A stretch of DNA of 64,000 bases from Isoetes taiwanensis (GCA_021234155.1 JAJEKV010000027.1:15906891-15970890); one strand, 5' to 3'; shown: positions 1 through 11,755, counted from the first letter of the stretch. A program made the numbers and translations. Notes: generated from the sequence alone by a model not told the origin.

Positions 1-650
1 ATCAATTACATGGGTAATGCAAACATTTCTTTTGGTGATCGCATCTTCCTAACATAGTAGAACTTAAATTCAAGGTCTAACTATTTATTTCTCGTGGACG
101 ATAAAATCATATTCTATTCTATTCTATTCTCATATATGGAGCATGTGCCTTTGTGCTAAACATTATCCTCCGATGTAAATTGTCAACTATGTGAAGCCAC
201 ATTGTACCATGCCGTTGTAATGCAACTCTCTGTGGCACAAGAGTACTTGTATGGAGTTATTAAGAAAAACATAAACTAGAAAAGGCAAGGCTTATGGATT
301 CATTTGTCCTGTTGCCTGTAAACTCAAAATGACCATACAATGTTAAAATATTATACAGAGAAGTGCCAATCTCAGGCTTGGATGCTAGAAGAAGCCATTT
401 TACAATTTATACATTTTACTTTGTAGTTTTTATTGCATGATCTAACACATTCAAAAACCAAATAGCTGGAACCAATATGCCACTAGTTAGAAACAGTCAA
501 ATCGGCTGATCTCATTCCAAAATGCATTGTTCACTTTATATGGTATAAATGCCAATCAAAAAACATGTACAGTGCTGCCTTCCAGCTTGATAGTATACAA
601 AAAAGATCCATCTATGTACAACCTCTAACCTATTCTGCAGGCAAAGCTGC
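1..650. other. AT-rich stretch, no gene seen
   Basis: No coding exon or known repeat is recognisable in either strand. A short run of TTCTA units occurs near 111-130. It flanks the 3' end of the TFIIF-beta-like fragment on the minus strand and may include its former 3' untranslated region. Confidence 0.4.
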
Positions 651-1490
651 TTATTCTACAGTAGATGCTCGCCCAAACTCGGGCTTGAGCTTGTATGTGC
701 CTTAGTTGGTTCCTCGTTTATTGTAAATGCATGTGTCATTCAAAATTTCCTTCAAGATAGCCTGTACAGAAATACAAATTAGCACTTTCAGACTACTAAG
801 AGACGCTTTAGTTGCATGCCTAAGCAAAAAATTGGGCCAAGGGAAGAATTTCCACTTGAACAATGGCAACAAATTTCTATAGATGAGAGGTTCTTCAAAA
901 GATGCAGCATTATTATTGTAGACGTTAATTTGTGCTGGAAGAAGCTTACAACTGGTTGGTCTATTTCCTGCACAAGTTGTTTCAATGCCCAATTGGTTTG
1001 CCTCTCAAACACTTTGAACACAATATCCTCCAGTTCACCACGCGCTCTGCGTGTACGTTTTCCTTCAGGCCCTTTCACTGCAGCAGCAACAATTCTTTTT
1101 TTGTCCTGAAGTTTAAACAACCATTGGATATTATGACATAATGTGATGCTTAAACACTAATAAGCTTTTGAACTAACCTTTTGAATAGACCATGTACTGG
1201 GGAGAGGCGTTATCATTCCTCGGTCATTTTGTAAGACCTGCCAGATGAGACACCATTTGGAGCCTAATCCATCAAAAAGCCAACACAGCGAGTGAAGTAC
1301 GAACTAAGCTCATATATGCCACATACCTGTAAGTTTCTTGTCTTCACCATGGATTTATTCAGTCTGTCACGGCAGAGTTTTCGGTAGTCGTCAATGTCAG
1401 TACCGTTGGCATTTATGTTAAAGGAGTGTTCAATCTTTCCTTCCAGAACTAGTTTACCTGCGAAGTTCTCATCAAGTTTCAGAACAAGGG
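651..1490 (-). pseudogene. TFIIF subunit beta (RAP30)-like, 5'-truncated, with a nonsense codon
   Basis: TFIIF beta is a general RNA polymerase II initiation factor whose C-terminal winged helix binds DNA. Four exons read in order on the minus strand: about 1490-1327 (GKLVLEGKIEHSF, KSMVKTRNLQ), 1237-1178 (VLQNDRGM), 1105-950 (KRTRRARGELEDIVFKVFE, QLVQEIDQP) and 761-651 (LKEILND, YNKRGTN). Every junction used has GT and AG, and the reading phases join. The last exon has TAA at 702-704 where the family has a CAA glutamine after YNKRGTN; the frame then continues GTYKLKPEFGRASTVE to a normal stop at 651-653. No N-terminal exons were found upstream to 2.9 kb. One C-to-T change could explain the stop. 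The family assignment is strong; that it is non-functional is inferred from the truncation and the stop. Confidence 0.8.
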
Positions 1491-1563
1491 TCAAAAGGCA
1501 AGAGGTGGCCCAACTGAATATTGCAACAAGAATAATAACACAGGGTGCCGCAACATACTGCAT

Positions 1564-2930
1564 GTATTAGAACTTCCTACATTATATTTACGTATGACCT
1601 TTGCACACTCGTGTCAAAGGAGTGATGCCTTTTAATTGTCTAATGGCTGTTCCATTGATGCCAAAATTCCAGAGATGTCATGAATGTAAAAATAGTGAGA
1701 CGACCTTAACTTCTGGAAGTAGCAAACTGAAACCTACTTACAGGCCAACCAAGTGCTCTACCACATAGCTACCGAAACCCTACCTTCATCTCAAGAGTCA
1801 GGAGGCACATCCTACCATGTTTCTTCATACTGTATCACCACCATTTTTTGTGCTTGTAAGTTAGAATATCTATGATGGGTAGTATTCCGCTAGACAAATC
1901 TAAGATCTGCCCTTGAGACCTTATAGTTCTAATCATACATTACGGCAATGTCCCAGATCTCACCGTGTGTGGGAGTGCAGGGATGCAAACCTTGGGGCAG
2001 GGCAATGCTAGTTATTGTTGTCCCATACCTTCAAGCATGCAATATAGGACTGGCTTTATAGTTAAATTTATGGCATGATTTATGGAAACAATTGGTTCCT
2101 TTATATGCAGACCTTCAGGCTCGAGATGCCTAGCAAGGCTCGTTCTTAAGCAGCATATGTCTCTCAAATCCCCCAAATCATATTGGAAATTGAAGAAATT
2201 ACAAAAGTGGAGAAGGTTAATGCCTTTTTGACACACCTAAAAAAAGAGGCGGAATGCCAACAGTTTAATACATTTCTCGCTGCATTAAAAATGGTTGAGA
2301 CCATGCGCATGATCTCCTATAGCTGATACATCAGATTTTTTAACCATTGACGTTTGACCAGATAGCATTGACGAGCTCCATTTGGTAGGGCTCCAAAATA
2401 GGGACTTATTTGGTATGAAACTGTAATAAAATGTAACACTAGATCACGGTTTCTATTGCCATGGCAAGGAGCAAGCCAAACTACTCTGATGCACCAGCTC
2501 TTGCAAAATCAGCAACATACGGAATGATCGCCCATTCTTGCTGATCATGGATTTCCGTCATATCTTCCCTTCCAGTGTCAGAAAAAGAGGTGCATGCCAA
2601 GCGTCTGGGCAGACACGCGGTGGAACTTTGAGTCGTGGAGAATGGCGATTTGAAAACAAGGCATTATTTCTTACCTCACATTCTTTTGCTTCTTGGCCCG
2701 ACAATTGATCTCTTGGGTTTGGCAACAATACTCTTTCTGCTTTTCTGATTCAGGATTCGATCCTAACGCTATATCACTAAATATACCAATGCCTGTAATC
2801 ATCTGCCATGAATTCATTTACAAACCTGGTAAAGCATTAGGTTAAAGCACAAATCTGGTTTTAATTTATTGATAACGTAGTAAAAAGATGTCAACTGTCC
2901 ATGTTGGAGCCTTTCTCACAGGATCTTCAT
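1564..2930. other. No recognisable gene
   Basis: I looked here for the missing 5' exons of the TFIIF-beta fragment and found none. Only short random ORFs are present. Confidence 0.4.
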
Positions 2931-3030
2931 TGTGCGGATTATTCTTCTATTTATGACTTGGTTCGTGGCATTAAATAAACCGAGAGAAAAGAAGAAGGGG
3001 CAATTGGTCCAAAAAAAAGAGCAAAGTTAT

Positions 3031-3260
3031 ATTTACAAGAAATTTATCGCGGCGGCCAAGGCCGTCGCGAACATTTCTCTCTCCTGCAATACGAACATTG
3101 GGGGGATGAGCAACTAGTCGTGCGCATTCGTTGCAAGAGAAGCACTTTGATGGGTATTCAATTACCATGCATCCCAGTACATTAGGGCATACACATTTCT
3201 ATATGGATTATAAACAACTAATTTTTTAACAACATGAAAAACCTTTTAACTTAGGGTCTA
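3031..3260. repeat. Palindrome-headed repeat, family A copy 1 (CACTA-like end)
   Basis: This starts at TACAAGAAATTTATCG followed by the near-palindrome GCGGCGGCCAAGGCCGTCGC and GAACATTTCT. It is about 90 percent identical to 36328-36556 over its whole length, and the two diverge abruptly after ACTTAGGGTCTAA. TACAAGAAA next to GGCCGTCGCGAA-type subterminal sequence resembles the ends of plant CACTA transposons (CACTACAAGAAA). The CAC itself is not preserved, so this is an inferred assignment. Confidence 0.55.
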
Positions 3261-3899
3261 AAAGGAACACAATGGCCTCAAAAAAGGACATGGCCTAAAA
3301 AAGAGAGTGTATCAAATGTAATGTATGAAGGCCAATGGAAGCCAGTACCATCTTCTAAACAATTCTTATCGAAACAGGGCGATGAATTGTCATGTTTTGT
3401 TTTTCTCTCATTGAACCTTCTTGCTTCTTTCATGTGCTGAGGCTCATCTTTTTTGTAAATTTGTGAAGTCTGGTATATGATGGAACTCATGTTTATTTCA
3501 AATAAAACAGTATGTCATCAGTGTGGAGATGCCTCGTGGTTATTTGGCAAAGCCATTGTTTGCAACGTTGGAGTTTATTGTGGAAGGAAAGCAAGGTATT
3601 TTGCTTCTTTTTTGTTGTGCTTTTATGTGTTCGTGTCTGTTTAAACTAATTGAAGGTTTTTGGGTACCAGAAAAAGTCCCACGTTTGCCAATTTCCCCTC
3701 GGTTTGTGAGCTTTTATATAACCCAGGACACACAAAAGCATGATCTTCTACCTTCAATTCGCTCAGGTATGATGCACGTTCGCAGTTACTAACATCTATA
3801 AGCCATACTCTCCATTCGCACCATGTTTCATGGCATACTTGTAAGTGGTATGCAAATCTTTAAAATTACATGAGTTGGCCCAATTGACTACACCAAAAC

Positions 3900-4309
3900 A
3901 TTTCATTCAGGTTTTCTACACCCAGATTACAGTCTTTTCCAGAAAAATGCCTTGAGAATGTTCTGAGGCATGATCCGCGTAGAGGTTTTCTTAGTTTTAG
4001 TCTGAACCATCCCACCCATGAGCATTGTGAAGAGCATGCGCATGACCATAACATGTGCAGGACGTTGATAATAAGATTTATATCAGTGGTGGGCATTGTC
4101 ATGGTAGACATTGTGATCATTTTTCCATTGATCAGGAACATGGGCACGATCATGCCAACGGGCATTCTCACACCCATAATTTAAATGGGCCGCAGCGATT
4201 GTTGGTTTCTTTTTCCAATGCAACAGATCTGGCCAAAGTTGGCTATGAAGCCATTGTCCCAGTCTTCACAGGCACGGGGGAACATATCGTCGTTTTTCTC
4301 TATATCTAA
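3900..4309 (+). pseudogene. His-rich, possible HMA1 N-terminal fragment
   Basis: Two overlapping plus-strand frames are rich in histidine. One ends HPTHEHCEEHAHDHN (about 4008-4055). The next runs GHCHGRHCDHFSIDQ then HGHDHANGHSHTHN and NGPQRLLVSFSNATDLAKV (4094-4245). Chloroplast HMA1 P-type ATPases begin with a His-rich metal-binding stretch followed by a short hydrophobic/basic segment of this kind. A one-base frame change separates the two parts. It lies on the opposite strand to the HMA1 exon at 4350-4505, so the locus is rearranged. Any His-rich protein could give the first part; the second part supports HMA1 only modestly. Confidence 0.4.
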
Positions 4310-4349
4310 TCCATACCAGACTTAATGTGAATCCAAAATTTGAACTAAC

Positions 4350-4530
4350 CTGAAGTACCCATAAATGGCCATTTGAACAAAAAAGGGCCCAGAAGAGCTA
4401 GAACAGCCGACATGACAATAACCACGTGGCTGTAAACTTCACCAAAATCATCAAGCCACCTCTGCAAATTAGGTCTATTTGCATGTGCTTCTTCTGTCAG
4501 TTTGATGCAGTTGGACAGTATTTCCAGTGG
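4350..4530 (-). pseudogene. HMA1: HMA1-like P1B-type ATPase, single exon
   Basis: The minus strand encodes KLTEEAHANRPNLQRWLDD, then FGEVYSHVVIVMSAVLALLG and PFLFKWPFMGTS, ending at a GT donor (GGTTAG) at 4349. In plant HMA1, a chloroplast-envelope Zn/Cu/Ca-transporting ATPase, this is the segment after the actuator domain: the conserved LTEEA...PKLQRWLDEFGE and the membrane helix ending GPFLFKWPF. It lies just before the family's SPC ion-binding motif, which is absent here. No further downstream exons (SPC, DKTGT) were found on either strand. I read it as an isolated exon. Confidence 0.75.
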
Positions 4531-5039
4531 CCTCTGCAGGGGACTTAGTGTATTGGCTAAACAGAAGGGCGCATGTAGCATTATCTATATGCAACCCTGT
4601 GCTAATAAGTGGGTCTACAATAAACTTCCTGATTCAGATAGTCATTTGGAGACAGCATCAGCAAAACCCCACATTTGCCTGATAAGGAGGCCGCTTTGCG
4701 AAACACAACCCACTGTCTGCATTTTCATATTGTCGGATCTCATGGTGGAGCTCAAATCGTGTCTGAGTCTTTTAAACCCTAGTTTTGTCCTCAACCCTAA
4801 TGCATTAGGATTGCCGGATTCAAAAGTGCGTACTGTGAAGACTGTAGAGAGATGCAACCATAGCAAATGCGGCCGCTGCCCAGGTGTCGACCTTCTTTAG
4901 AAGGAAAAAAAGAGGCCTTGAGCATGCCGGCCATCGCCAGTAGCCAGGCGTCGAAGTTGCGGGAGGAGATTGTCGAGGGAAAAAAACGTGGCATATAAAT
5001 AGGAGATTAGATTGCGGCGCAGAAATATTAGGGATGGAC

Positions 5040-6660
5040 AAAAAAAAGAACTAGCAAGAAGCACACCAGAAGGCTTTAGCAAGGTAAGACTTCTTAGGTT
5101 TTTATTTAGGTTTGATTTGTTAGATATTGCGGAAAACAAAACAAATAGCCATGGCCCTAGAATATTAAAAATTTATAAACTGAGGAATTTCCATGTAAAA
5201 GAGATTCACATTGCAAACCACTAGCTGCATGATTTCATCTAGAATCATCGTATAGTCTCAAGACCAACGCTTGGACTATAGTATGGATCTGGTAGGCATA
5301 GGCGCCCTCTATTAGGCATAGTAATCTGGCAGCTAAAATTACAAGCATGATATAGTGAGGTGTCCTGTGAGAAGCAAGGAACATGATTCGTGCAAATAAA
5401 AAAATGTTGTTCAATGCCAAAAAGGACCTTTTGGAAAAAAAAAATTGTTGTACATTATGTTTTTGCCGAAGTTGTTCACCAACAGCGGAATAAGTCAGCT
5501 TTTTTTGGACCATTTCTTACTAGCAATGTGCTCGAACATCTCTTTCAACTTTTGTTTCTTTGCCTCTTATACATAAAGGATTGATTTTGCACTAGATGAC
5601 CATCTGCACATTAAATGATATCTATCTCGAAACCAAAAATGTTTGGAAAGAAATTTGGAAAAATAAGTCATTGTGAAGACTATGATGGAAATGATTTAAT
5701 GATGGAAATTATAAGCAAAAATATGCAGTTGATCTATTTCAATTCAAATAAGATAAGAAAAAAGGACATATAATAAAGAAGGAAAAAAAAAACAGTAGAA
5801 TCATTCCCACCAATGGAGCTCTTTGCCCTACCAATAGGTACTCTTCCAGTTTCATTATCAAAGGTCAATTGATGTATGAGCAGGAACATATGGAAACTTC
5901 TTGAATCATTGTTTAAGCTATACATCAATTGACATCAGTTTGCTTATCAAACTAAGATTTGGACACAACATGTTCCTGCATGCAAACTTGGACTCGTCGA
6001 TCACATTTTTGAAGAATCGGTCCAATATGTGAATTGCATTTCTTCATATCTAAGTTTTAGCTCCTCTGTAAGTTTCATTACAGTTGTTAATTATTTTGCC
6101 CTCAAATGCCACACTACATGTCATAATCCTTTGTAAATCCTGACGTGCTCTAGGTATGTGCTTTCACAAATCCCCTGCATTTTATGCTCTAATAAAAATC
6201 TATCTGTTGAGAAAAATAGTTTGCAGAGCTTTTCTCCATTAAACGAGCTTTTTTTATTTGAAAATACTCTCATTCATGTAGGAATGCAAATAAATACTGG
6301 TAAATAAAGAATTTAGAAGTGTAGGTCTATAGCAACATAAACTAAGCCATTTTATATAATGGTGTATAGAAGATATGCTTTCCAAGCACCTTCAAAGTCG
6401 TGAGTCGGTATGAAGAAAACTTCTCACCAGACCTCAGACATTAAATAAGCAGCTGACAAAAGTTTTTTAGTCAAATCAAGAGCCAAGAAGTCTTCAGAAA
6501 TCTCTCATTCGAAACACGACTCATCTAGATAAAGTGTGCATCTAGAACATGGAAATTTTTGTAAATGCTCTCTCTCCTGCTTTGTAACACAAAACAGCCT
6601 AACCGCAAGCTTTGAAGGTTTGCTTTTACAATGTAGGCATGTTGCAATAAAAGTTTGGCT
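5040..6660. other. AT-rich, no recognisable gene
   Basis: There are only short ORFs without family resemblance. Several A- or T-rich runs occur (5431-5450, 5756-5795). Confidence 0.4.
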
Positions 6661-6665
6661 AAAAC

Positions 6666-6810
6666 ACAAAAATATGGCGCAGACCTGGAATACACCAAAC
6701 CTGGCTGTGATGCAGACCTCCCAAGGCCAATGTTAACACAAAAATATGGTGCAGACCGGGAATACACCAAACCTGGCTGTGATATACAGACCTCCCAAGG
6801 CCAATATTAG
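6666..6810. repeat. Two-copy tandem duplication, ~71 bp
   Basis: The unit ACAAAAATATGGCGCAGACC...CCAAGGCCAAT is repeated once directly adjacent, with few differences (6666-6736 and 6737-6810). Confidence 0.8.
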
Positions 6811-7031
6811 AGTAGAATCCTCCAAAATTCAGGTGCAAAGCTGCTGACCCAGAAGTGGAAACAAAGGACTCAAAGGAATAATCGAAAAGTGAGAAGCATC
6901 AGCCAACTTTTTGGACTACATGAAAACCTGACTGCTGCTAGACATAGAGGCACCCTGGGAATTCCGCAGGCCAAGATAGTTAAACAAAACGCTTTCACGC
7001 CTTCTGTGAAGCAGAAGCAATACTCCATGAT

Positions 7032-7123
7032 ACTGTACAACCAAATTTATGTGTTTGGATGGCGCTAGTTAACTCCTGATATTGTACAACCAAATTTATG
7101 TGGTTGGATGGTCCTAGTTAATG
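7032..7123. repeat. Two-copy tandem duplication, ~52 bp
   Basis: TGTACAACCAAATTTATGTG...CTAGTTAA occurs at about 7032-7073 and again at 7084-7123. Confidence 0.75.
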
Positions 7124-7289
7124 CCTGCAAAACGCAGAGCAACATGTAAGTAGGAAAAGAATGCGTCAATGAAATTCAGTTGTATTCAAAGCTTGAATAT
7201 AAATTGGCTTAATATTTAAGAATACCGTACATGACCTTATCACAACTGGAGGACCTTGTATTTTTGGATTGTTGATGCGGCATCCAACT

Positions 7290-7372
7290 GGTTGAGCCAA
7301 AGCTGATATATAAAGAAGGATTGACTGATGAAAAGCCAAAGCTGATATATAAAGAAGGGTTGACTGATAAAA
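7290..7372. repeat. Two-copy tandem duplication, ~39 bp
   Basis: AGCCAAAGCTGATATATAAA...TTGACTGAT is present twice in direct succession. Confidence 0.75.
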
Positions 7373-7517
7373 GTTCTGTCTTATGTACATCCAAAGGTAA
7401 GTTCTTATTAAGTGTACATATCAAGAAGATTTGGCAGATAGATTGAACACATTGAAGCCCGAGGCCCTGGCTGCAGGAGAACTTTCAGCTGAAAACATTA
7501 TCTTTGTTTCCCCTAAG

Positions 7518-8345
7518 CTAAAACCTTCTCATGCGATTGTGCCAGCTATCAGAACTAAAATTTCCACCAGATCCATGGAGCAAACGTTCATGATGTTCCG
7601 TTACATCGCCGTGTCTTATTTCCAGAAATTTTGGCTTATCATTGGCAGCTGATGTTGCAGCCAATGTATGAGATTTTTCTCTATCCCCATGAGGAGGTCC
7701 ATGATGTCTAAGGTTTTTCTCTAGATGTGTTCCTGGAACAAATTGTAAGCAACAATTCTGTATCATTGGATCATCAATAGCAAGACAAAAAGAAGCCGCT
7801 CTTGTATCTTTTGTAACTGGCCAGTATGCTAGATCTTGATGCCTGTTAAGAGCACTTAATATGACACTAAAAGGGAGCAAAAAAAACGCACATGTTCTTA
7901 TATCCTGAGATGTGATAATACCATCTGAACTCTGAACTCTGCATCAGGCTTATTGGGTGGTTTAGCTAGCAACTGGTCATAGACAAATGTCATATCAGAT
8001 CCCAACAGTTGTTTAGCTATTGAGGCTGCCCTTCTCTCATATATATTCCCTTTCAAGCTAGGATTATATCTGACAAAAGCCAACTACTTATTTAAAAAAA
8101 ACTGCAAATCTCGTATGCCATAGTGCAGGATCTCTGCACATGTGTAGCAAGCAATCTAAGAAACTAACTTGGAAGGTAGCATTATGTTAATGATGGAGTA
8201 GCTTTTAACAGGCTTGCTATAATCTGAGGACATGTCACAAAAGTCTTTGCCTTCAACAGGAATCTCACGCCTTAAAAATGCCACGAAGTGCTTCTCCGTA
8301 TCAGCCATTTCTTCTTCAGATAATGTTAAAAACAAAGATCTCTGC
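7518..8345 (-). pseudogene. Phytanoyl-CoA dioxygenase (PhyH) family, three exons
   Basis: PhyH-family enzymes are Fe(II)/2-oxoglutarate oxygenases. Three exons run in order on the minus strand. About 8345-8169 carries LSEEEMADTEKHFVAFLRRE and SKPVKSYSIINIMLPS. 8069-7922 carries YNPSLKGN, YERRAASIAKQLLGSDM and AKPPNKPDA. 7842-7518 carries HQDLAYWPVTKDTRAASF, FVPGTHLEKNLR and GDVTEHHERLLHGSGGN. The iron ligands HxD (HQD) and the distal His (LLHGS) are visible. After LLHGSGGNFSSDSW the frame goes HNRMRRF and stops, where the family continues to the 2-oxoglutarate-binding Arg region, so the C-terminus is lost by frameshift. The normal N-terminus is not seen either. Family assignment is good; loss of function is inferred. 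Confidence 0.75.
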
Positions 8346-8429
8346 CGATGGGTATGGAAGATACTACGCCAATAAACGCAGGTATGGAAGATGTTCTGCC
8401 AATGGGTAATGCAGACATGCAATGGAGGC

Positions 8430-9100
8430 TATGGGGCTGTGGCCATACCTGTTGTCTCCGATCTGTGCATGGAGGAATGGTGGTGAAGAATGAGTCGGTA
8501 CCGATCCAGCATCCTCTAACTTTCTCGAATGGGAGACAGCTCTAGGCGTGACTACAAAGCCTCTCCTGATTTTGTATCCTCTTCAGCTTTGCTGAACTGA
8601 TGGTTTTATACAAATCCTTAAGCTCGGAGCCAGAAAAAAATGACGTATTTGCACCCAAGCTATTCATGCTGCATCTATCCATCTGAAGGAGCCACGAAAT
8701 GGCTTATTTTTGCAGGAAAGGCAGATTCTTCTGTAATGCAGCAAATACAGAACGATTTTGGGAAATTCAAAACCCGACCTTCGGAAACAAAGGCTGGAAG
8801 AAAAAACTCAGATAATTAAAAACGGCGGTTCTGCTTCTCAAATCCTCCACGGACCTTTAGTTTCCAGTTCCGCCGCCCTGGGCGCCTTGATGGTGCTATG
8901 CTAAAAAACCTTAACTTGTTTTTGAAAACAGAAAAAAGAAAACAAGCTCAACGCAAAAAAGCAAGAACCACTCTCCCATCTCCGTGCCCATTTCTTACGG
9001 ATTTTCTAATTTCCCTGGCCTTAGATTTGTATCAGATACACGTGGATAGGCTAGGATTTGAGGAAAGGCTGTAGGCCCGGTAGGGCTGGTGTGCTAAAAA
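8430..9100. other. Upstream of PhyH-like fragment, no gene seen
   Basis: This holds a locally GC-rich patch (8820-8900) but no exon that I recognise. It may contain the former 5' region of the PhyH-like gene. Confidence 0.35.
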
Positions 9101-9615
9101 TTGCAAACTAACTTATATATGTTTAGATATTATCTGATATCTGATATATATATGTTCTTATGTTTGTCCTCCTAAATCCGACCGTTGATCCGAGATCCTA
9201 CGGCTCACGTGGCTTTGGGACGTATCCTACGGCCCAGATGGCTTGGGAGTTTGTGTATAGATTATATGTAAGCGATCCTACGGTCCAGGTTGATTTGATC
9301 CTGATCGTCGGTCCGAGATCCTACGGCTCACATTGCTTTGGGACACATCCTACGGTGCACATGATTATATGTAATCGATCCTATGGTCCAGGTCGTTCTT
9401 GATCTTGATCGTCGATCTAGGATCCTACGGCTCATGTTGCTTTAGATTTTTGCCACATGGCACGATCTCGGCCCTTGATCGGGTCCAAGATCCTACGGCC
9501 CACGTTGAATGCTCATCCTTTAAGGAAAGGCTTTTAAAATTTATATGTTGTGTGAGGGATTTGAACCCGGGTCATTGACGCCCCAGCCCCCCATTCTAAC
9601 CACTAGACCAAGCAT
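9100..9615 (-). repeat. SINE-like tRNA-derived unit with CCGTAGGAT-rich body
   Basis: On the minus strand a tRNA-like head spans 9613-9551: A box TGGTCTAGTGG (9610-9600) and B box GGTTCAAATCC (9567-9557), about 32 bp apart as in Pol III promoters. The tRNA fold is imperfect, so this is not a functional tRNA gene. Downstream on the same strand the body carries at least seven CCGTAGGAT words (between 9510 and 9185) in two or three degenerate ~115-bp units, such as GAGCCGTAGGATCTCGGACC. The end of the element is not defined; I place it near 9100 before an AT-rich tract. Confidence 0.55.
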
Positions 9616-9689
9616 TAATTCTATGAATAATTTATGTTTCAAATATACTTAAGGGTAACAATCCAGTTAAGATAAAATGGAGTATAACA

Positions 9690-10440
9690 TTCTAACTAGT
9701 TCAAAAGAGTTCTAGAATGTTCTGGAAGGCTCTAGAAAGTTCTAGAATCTTCTAGAAAGTTCCAAAATATTCTAGAAAATTCTAGAACATAATCTGGGGG
9801 GAATCTATGAAAATTCTTCCAGAAAGTTTCAAATTGTTCTAATAGGTTCTAGAATGTTCGAGAATGTAGGAATCCATGGGAAGGTAAGAGAATCTAGGGA
9901 AATACTTCCAGAAAGTTCTAGGATATTTTGAAAGTCTCAAAATGTTCCAGAAAGTCTTAGAATGTTCCAGAAAGCCTTAGAATATTCTAAAAAGTTCTAG
10001 AATGTAAAGGAATCCAGGAGAATCTAACAGAATCTAAGGAAATCTCATAAAATGTGAGAGAATATAGGAAAATATTTACAAGCCTAAGGGAATCTCTTAA
10101 AATCTAGGGGATCTAAGGGAATCTTCATAAAATCTAAGGCAATCTAGGAAAATGTTGATGAAATCTTAGAGTATCTAAGGGAATCTTTATAGAATCTCTT
10201 TAAATCTCATATAATGTAAGGGAACCTAAGGCAATCTCATAAAATCTAAAGGGATCTAAGGGAATCTAAGGGGATCGTCATAGAATCTCAGAGAATCTAC
10301 GGAAATCTAATGGAATCTAGAGGGAACCTTATAAAATTTAGAGGAATCTCCACGAAACCTCCAAGAGAACCTTGGTAGAATCTTAGAGAATCTATGAATT
10401 TAGAGTATTCTCAAGACATTCTTTTAGAATGTAGGGCACG
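9690..10440. repeat. Degenerate short tandem array (TTCTAGAA / AATCTAAGG words)
   Basis: First comes a run of GTTCTAGAAT-like words (9690-10010), then AATCTAAGGGAATCTCATAA-like words with 8-20 bp spacing. The same word set appears in reverse complement at 19030-19430 and 27160-27560. Confidence 0.75.
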
Positions 10441-10499
10441 ACAAGAACTTGCAGCATAGGAACATGCTAAAACTCGAACATGCAACCGTAGGACGCATT

Positions 10500-10940
10500 A
10501 AATTTCTTGTATATATATATACAAGTCTTTATACTAAAAATGGGTCTATGAACTATGGTTTACGAAATCTGGGAACAAAATCCAAGATTAAGAATGACAG
10601 GAATGGCAGTATGCATCTAGTCCAAAGTCTTGAAGTTTTAAGCTAAACCCTTTGCCTGATGGCCATTCAATGCAGCTCATCATTGTTTATTAGAAGGGAG
10701 ACTTGCAATTAGATTTCATCTAATGACTCCACGATGACGAAGCAAACTTTGACTATAATCCTAGTGGGTACAACTTTATTCGGCGAGCATCCATTCTTGG
10801 TGAAGGGTGTTCTCACTTTTTTCAGCGTGTAGGGTGTCTTTGGCTCAGCGAAGTTAAATTCCATCTCCTCTAACAATGAGCATACATATTTGGTGAACAG
10901 TTTACATGCATCCACACACCTCATTGACAAACAAACTCTT
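10500..10940. repeat. Dispersed repeat shared with 26390-26660
   Basis: This begins with CTTGTATATATATATACAAG (self-complementary), then about 200 bp, then a segment (10780-10935) clearly homologous to 26530-26660; both translate on the minus strand as EFNFAEPKTP or EFNLSEPDTP. The phrase TGGGTCTATGAACTATGG at 10550 recurs at 11165. The element type is unknown. Confidence 0.5.
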
Positions 10941-11430
10941 TGATAAATATTTTGTTCCGCTTATCAGCTTCATTTATTTTCTTATTCTTGATGCGTATCC
11001 AATTTTATTAGAGGCAAATTCAAAAGTGGTATGAAATGTACAAACAAAAAGCTTGTCCTTGAGTCCTGGGTGAATTAGTTTGGGCTTTCTCAGGAACACT
11101 CGATGTTAGACATTTCTGTATAGGTATACACTATTTGTAGTTGGAAGGTGCATTTTCTACTATGAATGGGTCTATGAACTATAGTTTACGAACATCTGGG
11201 AATAAAATCCTCTACCTACATTGACATGCATTGTAGGGCCCCAAAATAGCATGTCTTGCAATTTTGCCAATGCTCTAATCCTTTGCTTTATGATTACTCT
11301 ACCATTGGTTATGCTTTTCATACCTCAAGCTCTTCCATATACCAACAATTCAATCCTCCCCTCATCTACCATGTCGTGTTCATCTCAAGATGGTGGTCCC
11401 ATTAGACATGCTCTTAATACACTCTCAGCC

Positions 11431-11540
11431 CCAATGAACGGTGGCAATAACTATAACGGTCCTAAGGTAACGAAATTATTTGCCGGTATGAAAGGCGTGA
11501 CAATCTGGGCATTGTCTCAGCGAGAGTCTCGGTGAAATAC
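11431..11540 (+). rRNA. Fragment of organelle-type 23S/26S rRNA (domain IV-V)
   Basis: The sequence AACTATAACGGTCCTAAGGT followed by AACGAAATT, then GAAAGGCGTGACAATCTGGG and GTCTCGGTGAAATA, is the highly conserved bacterial-type large-subunit rRNA core. About 25 nt are missing between CGAAATT and GAAAGGCG, where CCTTGTCGGGTAAGTTCCGA is normal. It is not the nuclear 25S sequence, which differs in this region. It is flanked by unrelated DNA, so it is a short organelle-derived insert (plastid or mitochondrial), decayed and non-functional. Confidence 0.75.
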
Positions 11541-11755
11541 ACATGCCATATTAGCACAAATGAAGCAACAAGCACAGTATCCATATGTCTATCAATTGAA
11601 TTGATTTTTAACATTCATGGCGACGAAAAGTCTGTCCGACATGTAAGAGCATAACCAACATCCGACAATTACGAACACAAATGTCAATATTCAAAGTGTG
11701 AGAACGTACTTTGAAATGTAACACGTAAGGCCATAAACATCCTAACACGAGGCAA

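Noticed and set aside
3523-3792. 89-codon ORF (MEMPRGYLAKPLFATLEFIV) as a gene
   Set aside because: Spans a likely GT (GCAAGGTATTTT) and has no recognisable family.
9551-9613. A functional tRNA gene
   Set aside because: A and B boxes are present, but the acceptor arms do not pair and the sequence runs on into a repeat body; SINE head fits better.
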